Source: JACRLV01 sp045863555 (GTDB lineage: Bacteria; Planctomycetota; Phycisphaerae; UBA1845; Fen-1342). From it: a stretch of DNA of 64,000 nt. Location of the stretch: NCBI GenBank assembly GCA_045863555.1, contig BTUU01000009.1, positions 62,001 through 126,000 on the forward strand. The letters run 5' to 3'. Shown one piece after another: positions 9,397 through 16,601 of this stretch. The first letter of the stretch is position 1. The number at the start of each line of letters is the position of its first letter. The notes under the pieces were generated by a model that saw only the letters and a list, made by a program, of their open reading frames with translations, was not told the origin of the DNA and did no database searches. A program made the translations under genes and the position numbers.

Positions 9397-9738
9397 ATGC
9401 ATGCGATGGAAATCAGCAGGGAAGCGCGTGGTTCCGCGACGGTTCTGCGCCTCGCAGGCGACCTGACGGACGAGTCGGGGGAAGCGCTGGCCGCGTCGGT
9501 GTCTGACCTGCTGTCGCCCGGCCGCACGGTGGTTCTGAGCCTTGCGGGGGTGGATTTCATGAATTCGGCGGGGCTGAGCACGCTGATCAACCTGACGGCA
9601 AAGGCCAATCTGCAGGAGGCCCGCGTGATCCTCGCGGCTCCGACGCCGTTCGTGTCGGGGATCTTCGAGATGACGCGGCTGAACCGGTTTTTTTCGATCG
9701 CCGCGTCGGTTGACGCGGCGGTCTCGCAGGCGTCGTGA
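9397..9738 (+). CDS. STAS-domain anti-sigma factor antagonist
   Basis: 113-aa single STAS domain protein of the SpoIIAA/RsbV kind, which in its unphosphorylated form binds an anti-sigma kinase and frees a sigma factor. The phosphorylation loop VDFMNSAGLSTLINL (about residues 49-63) has the conserved serine in the usual place, after a strand (VVLSLAGVDF) typical of the fold. ATG 9397 or ATG 9406 are both possible; both precede the domain. No cognate anti-sigma kinase or phosphatase lies next to it in this window, so its partner must be elsewhere. Divergent from the beta-CASP nuclease, with a clear promoter at 9342-9370. Confidence 0.87.
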   Translation: MHAMEISREARGSATVLRLAGDLTDESGEALAASVSDLLSPGRTVVLSLAGVDFMNSAGLSTLINLTAKANLQEARVILAAPTPFVSGIFEMTRLNRFFSIAASVDAAVSQAS

Positions 9739-9802
9739 ATCGGCCGGCGCGTCGTGCCGGCGGTTCGTCGCCTGAGGGCAGGCAGCAACGAGGGTGTATT
9801 CG

Positions 9803-10519
9803 ATGTTGAAGCGAATGTGGGTGGGGATGGTCGCGGGGCTCCTCCTGGCGGGGAGCGCGGCGGCGGATGAACTCCAGGCTGTACAGAAGAAGATCGTGGA
9901 CAAGTGGAACGACGTGAAGACGCTGACGGCGTCGGTCTCGCAGAAGAACAAGCTCAAGAACGGCGGGCTGACGGGCACGGGGACGTACGAATACGCGCGG
10001 CACGACGGGAAATTCCTGTACCGGCTCAAGCTGGACAAGGAGCTGGTCGCCAACCCGGCGGGCAAGGAGATGAAATTCGCGGAGAAGACGGAGACGATTC
10101 ACGACGGCGAGGCGACGTACACGCTCTCCGAGGCGATGGGCCGCAAGAACGCGACGAAGGAGCCGGCGGCGCCGGAGAAGCCCGAGGGCGGCGACCGCAA
10201 GACGATGTTCGAGAAGCTGAACAAGGACAACGTGGTCAAGCTGCTGCCGGAGGCGAAGGTGGGCGAGACCGAGTGCTATGTGATGGAGGCGACGCCGAAC
10301 GCGCCGAAGAGCCGGGCGCAGGTCATCAAGACGGTCTTCTACTTCGCGAAGGAGACGGGGATGATCATGCAGATCGTCGGCAAGAACAGCGAGAACGAAG
10401 ACGCCGAGGTCATGACGTTCAGCGAGATCAAGGTCAACGAGAAGATCGACCCCGACCGCTTCAAGTTCAAGGCGCCGGAGGGCGTTCAGGTCCGCGAGCG
10501 CGGCGCGCCGAAGCCCTGA
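9803..10519 (+). CDS. LolA-like exported protein (paralogue 1)
   Basis: 238-aa exported protein with a short signal peptide (MLKRMWVGMVAGLLLAGSAAA). The mature part, rich in Lys and Glu, has the pattern of LolA/LolB or outer-membrane lipoprotein-sorting-like folds: alternating strands, a helix near the N-terminus (LQAVQKKIVDKWNDVKTL) and a C-terminal strand ending FKFKAPEGVQV, a hallmark ending of this superfamily. A probable paralogue lies at 50159 and ends FTFKVPDGVQV. ATG 9803 is preferred over GTG 9794 because it opens the signal peptide. Possible roles are lipid or lipoprotein carriage across the periplasm; this is fold-level inference. Ends before a strong bidirectional terminator. Confidence 0.68.
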   Translation: MLKRMWVGMVAGLLLAGSAAADELQAVQKKIVDKWNDVKTLTASVSQKNKLKNGGLTGTGTYEYARHDGKFLYRLKLDKELVANPAGKEMKFAEKTETIHDGEATYTLSEAMGRKNATKEPAAPEKPEGGDRKTMFEKLNKDNVVKLLPEAKVGETECYVMEATPNAPKSRAQVIKTVFYFAKETGMIMQIVGKNSENEDAEVMTFSEIKVNEKIDPDRFKFKAPEGVQVRERGAPKP

Positions 10520-10551
10520 CGCGGGGCGTTGACCGCTGCATCGGGAAACAG

Positions 10552-10611
10552 ACAGCCCGCCGCTTCGCCCTGTTGTCGACTCGCGTCGACGCCGGGCGCA
10601 CGGCGGGCTGT
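10552..10611. terminator. Bidirectional hairpin terminator between convergent genes
   Basis: Perfect 11-base inverted repeat ACAGCCCGCCG (10552-10562) and its complement (10601-10611), enclosing an inner hairpin GTCGAC-TCGC-GTCGAC (10575-10590). A short T run (ATTTTC) follows on the plus strand and CTGTTTCCC on the minus strand, so it can serve both the LolA-like gene and the CpaE-like gene. Confidence 0.75.
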
Positions 10612-10640
10612 GAATTTTCACGGGGGGGGGTGAGCGCTCG

Positions 10641-11822
10641 TCAGCGGCCGATGCCGAGGCTCGCGAACCAGCCGCCCTTCTTGGCCGCGGTTTCGGACGC
10701 CTTGGGGCCGGCGAGCTTAGCGGCGATCTCGGCGATGGCGGCGCGGACGGGGTTCTTCGTGCTCAGCGCCTGGCCGGTGTCGAGGGCCGAGTTCACGGCG
10801 GCGTAGTCGCTGGGGATCAGGCCCAGGATCTTGTGCGAGAGTTCCTTTTCGACCATTTCGACCGTGACACTGTGGACGTTCTTGCGGTAGCGGTTGATGA
10901 CGATCTCGATTCGCTCCTGCTGTACGCCCTCGGTCGACAGGGCCTGGATGAGGCGGCGCGTGTTGTCGATCGAGGGGACGGTCAACTGGGCGACGAGGAT
11001 GAGGCGGCTGCACATCTCGATCGCCGCGCCGGTCACGGGATCGAGTCGCCGGGGCAGATCGACGACCGTGTACGGATAAAGGCTCGACGAGGTGCGGAGA
11101 ATGGACCGGATGGAGTTCTCTTCGAGCGAGTGAGCTTCGGCGATCGAGGGCGGACGGGCGACGATGTCGACCCCGCATTCCAGCGAGGCCGCGCCACGGG
11201 CAAACAGGGCCGGATCGACGCTGCCGACGGAGGCCATGTCGGCGATCGTGAAGGGCGGCGACACGTCGAAGGCCCGGGCGATACCCCCGAACTCGCAGTC
11301 GAAGTCGAGCAGTCCGACGCGCTGCTTCGAATCGGCGGCCAGACAGATGGCGAGATAGGACGCGAATGTCGTTGCGCCGGCACCGCCGATCGTGCCGAAC
11401 ACGGCGAGGATCCGCTGGTTGGCCGCATCCTCGGCCTGGCCGATCGCCCGGCGCGAGGCGTTGATGAGGTCGGTCGGGTCGAGGGGTCGCATGCTGATCT
11501 GGCGGCAGCCGGCCCGCTGGGCGGCGATGACGAGATTGAGGTCGGTGGTGCCGGTGATGCCGACGATTCCGATGGTGGGCCGGACCTCGAGCACGTTGAC
11601 GACGGTGCTGATGGCGTCGTCCTGATCGAGGTCGATGACCAGCAGGGCATGGTCGGCGGCCGTGAGGGCGTCGAGCAGCTCGGCGCGGGTCTTCGTCTTC
11701 GAGGCGACGTGGAAATCCGGGAGCATCCCGGGCGTCACGTCCGGCAGATTGTGCACGCAGGCGTTGCGATTCACGAACGGTCCCCCACGGCGGGCGATCC
11801 CTCCGGCCGCCAGTGGGTTCAT
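10641..11822 (-). CDS. CpaE-like MinD/ParA-family ATPase
   Basis: 393-aa protein related to CpaE/TadZ, the pilus-assembly localisation ATPases. Residues 30-140 form a pseudo-receiver domain (LLVIDLDQDD, IGIVGITG, MRPLDPTDL) and residues 148-380 a MinD/ParA ATPase. The deviant Walker A is AVFGTIGGAGATTFA; the signature first lysine of ParA-type loops (K before GG) is absent, replaced by T, as in other TadZ/CpaE proteins. Walker B-like VGLLDFD and TVVDLPRR are present. ATG 11822 is listed; GTG 11774 with GGGGGAC just upstream is a strong alternative that still keeps both domains. No tad/flp pilus genes are visible nearby. It is divergent from a PilZ protein, a pairing that suggests surface-motility or pilus control. 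Confidence 0.85.
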   Translation of the reverse strand: MNPLAAGGIARRGGPFVNRNACVHNLPDVTPGMLPDFHVASKTKTRAELLDALTAADHALLVIDLDQDDAISTVVNVLEVRPTIGIVGITGTTDLNLVIAAQRAGCRQISMRPLDPTDLINASRRAIGQAEDAANQRILAVFGTIGGAGATTFASYLAICLAADSKQRVGLLDFDCEFGGIARAFDVSPPFTIADMASVGSVDPALFARGAASLECGVDIVARPPSIAEAHSLEENSIRSILRTSSSLYPYTVVDLPRRLDPVTGAAIEMCSRLILVAQLTVPSIDNTRRLIQALSTEGVQQERIEIVINRYRKNVHSVTVEMVEKELSHKILGLIPSDYAAVNSALDTGQALSTKNPVRAAIAEIAAKLAGPKASETAAKKGGWFASLGIGR

Positions 11823-11958
11823 CGGCGCAAAGCGCAGCGCTGTTAAATCGGGGGTGAATCCGGTCGATGGGATAGACAGGGCGTCAGATTCGCGGATGGG
11901 TTCGCGTCTGCGCGCCGGTCGATGAGGGCGCGGCGTTTCGCGCAAGAACAAGAACCCG

Positions 11959-12348
11959 ATGTTCGCAACCGCCGACTCACTGCTGACGTGGAAGGAATGG
12001 ATCGCGATCCTGACGCGCAATTTCGACCTGGACGTCGAACTCCTGCATCGGCGCGAGTACCGCCGCTATGACGTGGTGGACGGGATCGCGAACGTGACGT
12101 TCGAGTCGGTTCCGGACGGCGAGGTGCTGCCGGGGCCGACGTCGATGACGATGATCGATGTTTCGCCGACGGGGTTCATGGCGCGGGATTTCATCGAATA
12201 CCCTCGCGAAACCGTCGCCAGTGTCGAGCTGATTTTCGCGGACGTCCAGCGGCGGGCGCGGGCGCGGGTCATGCACAGCACGCCGACGCTGGGCGGCTTC
12301 AAGGTGGGGTTTGAACTGATCTTCGAGGACGGTCCGGACCGACACTGA
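11959..12348 (+). CDS. PilZ-domain protein (cyclic-di-GMP receptor type)
   Basis: 129-aa protein with the two PilZ signatures: RREYRRYDV (residues 31-39, the R...R motif that contacts cyclic-di-GMP) and DVSPTGF (residues 66-72, matching D/N-x-S-x-x-G), followed by the closing strands GGFKVGFELIF. It is therefore predicted to bind cyclic-di-GMP and pass the signal to a partner. It starts 136 bases from the divergent CpaE-like ATPase, so the two may share a control region. A GGDEF protein that could supply the signal lies at 46995. No extra effector domain is present. Target unknown. Confidence 0.83.
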   Translation: MFATADSLLTWKEWIAILTRNFDLDVELLHRREYRRYDVVDGIANVTFESVPDGEVLPGPTSMTMIDVSPTGFMARDFIEYPRETVASVELIFADVQRRARARVMHSTPTLGGFKVGFELIFEDGPDRH

Positions 12349-12368
12349 CCGGCCAGGGCCGCGGGCGG

Positions 12369-12869
12369 TCAAATCGCCTTCATGTGCTCGAACTGGTTCC
12401 GGCAGGCGTCGCAATAGTAAATCATCCGGCAGCGCGTCGGCCCGAAGGGGCTTTCCAGACGCGTGCGGTCGCTGCCGCAGAAGGGGCACTCGACCGACTC
12501 GATCGACGACACCGTGAGCGCGACGAATCCGCTCGCCGCGGCGCGGCGGGCGAAACCGCGCTCGGGCGTCGTGACGCCGTGCGCCCGGAGCGCGGCGCGG
12601 CCCGCGTCGGAAATCCGGTCGACGGACCACGGCGGATTATTCACAAAGCTGACGCGCGGATCGGCGGCGCCGGCGGCGCGGAGGCGGTCGAGGATCGTCG
12701 CGCGGAGGACGTCGAGCGCGGGGCAGCCGACGAAGGTGGGCGTGATCTCGACCTCGACGCCGGCCGCGTCGGTCCGGATTCTCGACACGATGCCGAGGTC
12801 AACGATGTTGATCGGCATCTCCGGGTCGTCGACGGTGCGCAGGACGGCTTCGATCTCGCGGCTGTTCAT
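12369..12869 (-). CDS. PaaD-like protein: MIP18/DUF59 domain plus C-terminal zinc ribbon
   Basis: 166 aa. Residues 1-90 are a MIP18/DUF59 domain (VDDPEMPINIVDLGIV, TPTFVGCPALDVL with the conserved cysteine), used in iron-sulfur cluster assembly. The C-terminal 40 residues have CPFCGSDRTRLESPFGPTRC and CDACRNQFEHMKAI, a four-cysteine ribbon that is the distinctive ending of PaaD, the accessory protein of the phenylacetyl-CoA epoxidase. None of the other paa genes (paaA, B, C, E, K) is in the window. So it is either a stray PaaD, an iron-sulfur maturation factor with other clients, or separated from its operon. Convergent with the PilZ gene with a 20-base gap. Confidence 0.85.
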   Translation of the reverse strand: MNSREIEAVLRTVDDPEMPINIVDLGIVSRIRTDAAGVEVEITPTFVGCPALDVLRATILDRLRAAGAADPRVSFVNNPPWSVDRISDAGRAALRAHGVTTPERGFARRAAASGFVALTVSSIESVECPFCGSDRTRLESPFGPTRCRMIYYCDACRNQFEHMKAI

Positions 12870-13061
12870 TCAACCCAGATTCTACCCGTCCGCCCGGTCC
12901 GTCGCTCTCCGTCGGCCGGGCGCGGGCCGCAGTCGTCGAGCCGGGCTCGACGGGCAGGGCGGTACTTTCGGAGGACGCGCCAAACGGCGACAATGCGCTT
13001 TCGGCGACGCCGCGGCGGCAGGGGCCGGCGCGGCCCACGTCTCAGGAAAGCGAGCGCGGTC

Positions 13062-15644
13062 ATGGCCACGCGGAAGTCCACCTCCCGCACCCCGAGTGCA
13101 TCCGGCGAAACGAAGACGGGCCCCAAGCCGCGAACCCGGAAGCCCGCGCCCGGCAGCGCGGCCACGCTGCTCGACGCGTACCGCCGTCACCTGCACTACA
13201 CCCAATGCAAGCCGGCCGGGGCCGAGACGCCGTACGACCAGTACGTGGCGCTCGGCCTGGCGGCGCGCGAACAGCTCGTGGACCGGATGAACGCCACGCT
13301 CGCGGGCTATTCGAGCGCGGGCTGCAAGGAAGTCGACTACCTCTCGCTGGAGTATCTGCTCGGCCGGCAGCTGCGCAACAACCTGAGCGCGCTGGGGGTG
13401 CTTGACGACGCGACGAAGCGCCTGGCCGCGGACGGCGTCGACATCGTGGACCTGTTCGAGATGGAGCCGGACCCGGGGCTGGGGAACGGCGGCCTGGGAC
13501 GGCTCGCGGCGTGCTACCTCGATTCGCTGGCGGCGCTGGGCTACCCGGCGTACGGCTACGGCCTTCGATATGAGTTCGGGATCTTCAACCAGGAGATTGA
13601 GGACGGCTGGCAGGTGGAGCGGCCCGACTACTGGCTGCGCTTCGGTTCGCCGTGGGAGATCGTGCGGCCGGACCTGAGCGTGCCGGTGCGGCTGTACGGG
13701 TTCGTTGAGGACCGATACGACGGGGACCAGCGCTATCGGCCGACGTGGCGGGGGTACAAGACGGTGATCGGGGTTCCGTACGACGTGCCGGTCGCGGCGA
13801 GCGGCAGCGGAAACGTGAATGTTGCGCGGTTCTGGTCGGCGCGTGCGCCGGACTACTTCGATCTCAATGCGTTCAACCGCGGGGGGTACGTGGAAGCGGT
13901 GCGCGACCGGGCGCTGACGGAGACGATCACGAAGGTGCTCTATCCGAGCGACGAGATCGAGGCGGGCAAGCAGCTTCGCCTGACGCAGCAGTACTTCTTC
14001 GTGGCGTGCACGATCGCGGACATTCTGCGGCGGTTCGACGAGACGCAGCTGCCGCTCGCAGCGCTGCCCTCGCGCGTGGCGATCCAGTTGAACGACACGC
14101 ACCCGGCGCTGGCGGTGGCGGAGCTGATGCGGGTGCTGATCGACGAGCGCGGGCTGGGCTGGGACGAGGCGTGGGCGATCGTGGCGGCCGTGTTCGGATA
14201 CACGAATCACACGCTGCTGCCGGAGGCGCTGGAGACGTGGCGCGTGTCGCTCTTCAGCGGGATTCTGCCGCGGCACATCCAGATCATCTACGAGATCAAC
14301 ACGCGGTTCCTGGAGACGGTGCAGAAGCGCTGGCCCGGGGATGCGGGGCGGGTCGAGCGGCTGTCGCTGATCCAGGAGACGCCGGCGCGGGCGGTGCGCA
14401 TGGCGAACCTGTCGATCGTGGCGAGCCGGAAGGTCAACGGCGTGGCGGAGCTGCACAGCCGGCTCGTGCGCACGCGGCTCGCGCCGGATTTTGCCGCGCT
14501 GTGGCCGGAGAAATTCGAGAACGTGACGAACGGGATCACGCATCGCCGCTGGCTCATCGGCTGCAATCCGGAGCTGGCCGCGGCGATCACACGGCGGATC
14601 GGCGAGGGCTGGATGACGGGGCCGGCGCTGCTGCGGAAGCTGGAGCCGTTCGCGGACGACCCCGATTTCCAGGCGGAGTTCCGGCGCATCCGCCGGGCGA
14701 ACAAGGAGCGGTTCGGCGCGTGGATCGGGCGGCGGCTGGGCGTGCGCGTCCCGCCGGATGCGCTGTACGACGTGCACGTCAAGCGGATTCACGAATACAA
14801 GCGGCAACTGCTGAACGCGCTGCGGCTCATCGCGGAGTATCGCCGGCTGAGCGATTCGCCGCGCGCGGACGCCGCGCCGCGGGTCGTGCTGATCGGCGGG
14901 AAGGCTGCGCCGGCCTACCACCGGGCGAAGCTGATCATCCGGCTGGTGCACGCGATCGCCGAGAAGATCAACAGCGATCCGGTCGTCGGCGGGCGGCTGA
15001 TGGTGCTCTTCGTGCCGAATTACTCGGTCTCGGTGGCCGAGAAGATCATTCCCGCGGCCGATCTTTCGGAGCAGATTTCGCTGGCGGGGACGGAGGCGTC
15101 GGGCACGGGGAACATGAAGTTCGCGATGAACGGGGCGCTGACGATCGGCACGCTCGACGGGGCGAACATCGAGATCCGCGACTGCGTGGGGCCGGAGAAT
15201 TTCTTCCATTTCGGCCTGACGGAATCGCAGATGGCCGAGCGGCGGCCGACGTATGACCCGTGGCACATCTACCTCTCCGACGAGCGGATCCGCGACGTGG
15301 TGGACATGCTCCAGAGCGGCCTGTCGAACGGCTCGGGCGAGCTGTTCAAGCCGCTGTTCGACGCGCTGACGCACGAGGGCGACCGGTACATGAACCTGGT
15401 CGATCTGCCGGAGTACCTGGTGGCGCAGGCACGGGTGGATGCGCTGTGGGCCGATCCGGCGGCGTGGGCGCGGGCGGCGATCCTGAACATCGCGCGGGTG
15501 GGCCATTTTTCGAGCGACCGGTCGGTGACGGAGTACGCGGAGCGGATCTGGGGGATTCAACCGGTGCGGCGCGATAGAGTCGTCGAAGCGCTCGACCGCA
15601 CGAATCGGAAACATGGCCGCGCGCTGAAGAAGCTGGCCGAGTAG
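13062..15644 (+). CDS. glgP: Glycogen/starch alpha-glucan phosphorylase
   Basis: Cleaves alpha-1,4-glucan by phosphate to glucose-1-phosphate in the cytosol. 860 aa, usual length. Clear GT35 landmarks: DPGLGNGGLGRLAACYLDSLA, GYGLRYEFGIFNQ, QLNDTHPALAVAELMR, TNHTLLPEALE, NGITHRRWL, VKRIHEYKRQLLN and the pyridoxal-phosphate site EASGTGNMKFAMNG with the lysine near residue 686. ATG 13062 is preferred because an AGGAAAG ribosome site lies upstream; the first 35 residues are a basic, Ser/Thr/Pro-rich extension absent from most homologues. A longer in-frame opening to 12384 exists but overlaps the paaD-like gene antisense. No other glycogen genes are adjacent. Confidence 0.96.
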   Translation: MATRKSTSRTPSASGETKTGPKPRTRKPAPGSAATLLDAYRRHLHYTQCKPAGAETPYDQYVALGLAAREQLVDRMNATLAGYSSAGCKEVDYLSLEYLLGRQLRNNLSALGVLDDATKRLAADGVDIVDLFEMEPDPGLGNGGLGRLAACYLDSLAALGYPAYGYGLRYEFGIFNQEIEDGWQVERPDYWLRFGSPWEIVRPDLSVPVRLYGFVEDRYDGDQRYRPTWRGYKTVIGVPYDVPVAASGSGNVNVARFWSARAPDYFDLNAFNRGGYVEAVRDRALTETITKVLYPSDEIEAGKQLRLTQQYFFVACTIADILRRFDETQLPLAALPSRVAIQLNDTHPALAVAELMRVLIDERGLGWDEAWAIVAAVFGYTNHTLLPEALETWRVSLFSGILPRHIQIIYEINTRFLETVQKRWPGDAGRVERLSLIQETPARAVRMANLSIVASRKVNGVAELHSRLVRTRLAPDFAALWPEKFENVTNGITHRRWLIGCNPELAAAITRRIGEGWMTGPALLRKLEPFADDPDFQAEFRRIRRANKERFGAWIGRRLGVRVPPDALYDVHVKRIHEYKRQLLNALRLIAEYRRLSDSPRADAAPRVVLIGGKAAPAYHRAKLIIRLVHAIAEKINSDPVVGGRLMVLFVPNYSVSVAEKIIPAADLSEQISLAGTEASGTGNMKFAMNGALTIGTLDGANIEIRDCVGPENFFHFGLTESQMAERRPTYDPWHIYLSDERIRDVVDMLQSGLSNGSGELFKPLFDALTHEGDRYMNLVDLPEYLVAQARVDALWADPAAWARAAILNIARVGHFSSDRSVTEYAERIWGIQPVRRDRVVEALDRTNRKHGRALKKLAE

Positions 15645-15699
15645 GCGTTGCCCGCGCGCATCCGGGCGCGGCGAGACGCAAGACGCCTGATTCTGATTC

Positions 15700-16395
15700 T
15701 CAGTAATCGCGGGCGAAATCGGCCGCAGCTCGCCGAATGAACACGTTTGCCCGTTCCGCATGCGTCATCACGAGAAGGTGGCCCGCGCCGGAGACGACTT
15801 CATCGGCGTGGACCCGATGGGCGGGGAGGATGTGGTCGCGCGTTCCGTGGATCAGGCGGATTGGGGGGAGGCGGTCACCGGCGCGATCACGGCCGGGGTT
15901 CTCGTCGCGCCAGTGGAGCGTGGCCCAGATCGCCCAGCGGAGGAAGGCGGCGTCGGCGGAAGCGACCTGGCGAAGGAATTTCGTCGCGGCGGGTTTGAGG
16001 ACGGGCTTCAAGATGCGCGAGGCGAGCGGTGCGGCGGCGACCGCGAGGCGGCAGGCCCACGGGGCGAAGAGCGGTGAGACCGCGTGAAGCATGCGAACGC
16101 GCCGCGGCAGGTCGCGCGGCGAGCGTACGCTGCTGATGAGGATGCAGCCGCGGCAATCGAGGTGGCGGCGCATTTCGACGGCCACGAACCCGCCGAAGGA
16201 CGTGCCGCCAATGAGGCAGGGCGTGCCAGGGTCCACCGCCCGGGCCATGCGGCAGGCGTACTCGGGCAGCGGTTCGCGGGCGAGCGGCGGAAGCCAGTCG
16301 GGGACGATCAACTCAGGAAATTCGGCAAGCTGGGCGGCGTAGATTTCGGCCCGGGCACCCATACCGGGTAGCAGGATGAGCGGGATTGGCCGCAC
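15700..16395 (-). CDS. Alpha/beta-hydrolase family protein
   Basis: 231-aa serine hydrolase fold of unknown substrate. It shows IPLILLPGMGA (strand and oxyanion loop), the nucleophile elbow GTSFGG with serine, an acid in HGTRDHILP, and the histidine in GAGHLLVMTHAE, so the catalytic triad looks complete. Start is taken at GTG 16395, where GGAGGA lies five bases upstream; the ATG at 16440 would add 15 basic residues and has no ribosome site. Ends convergently 55 bases from glgP. Small size with a helical cap rich in Ala and Leu suggests an esterase, lipase or thioesterase, but that is inference. Confidence 0.78.
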   Translation of the reverse strand: MRPIPLILLPGMGARAEIYAAQLAEFPELIVPDWLPPLAREPLPEYACRMARAVDPGTPCLIGGTSFGGFVAVEMRRHLDCRGCILISSVRSPRDLPRRVRMLHAVSPLFAPWACRLAVAAAPLASRILKPVLKPAATKFLRQVASADAAFLRWAIWATLHWRDENPGRDRAGDRLPPIRLIHGTRDHILPAHRVHADEVVSGAGHLLVMTHAERANVFIRRAAADFARDY

Positions 16396-16601
16396 GCAGT
16401 CCTCCGAACGGCCGTGAATCCGCCGTCGAGCGGCGAGCAACGCCTCCCGCCCGTTTTCCGTCAGACTGGAAGAATTATCGCCACCGGCCGCCGAAATCCA
16501 CTTTCGAATTGCGGCGAGTCCGTGTCTGCGTCTAGAGTGAGACGGTTGTTCCTGTTCGGACCGGAACCATCATTTGGCGATACCGCCCGCGCGGAGGCGT
16601 C

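Noticed and set aside
12882..15761. Minus-strand 959-residue open frame opposite glgP
   Set aside because: Arg/Pro-rich antisense shadow; the plus-strand glycogen phosphorylase motifs are unequivocal.
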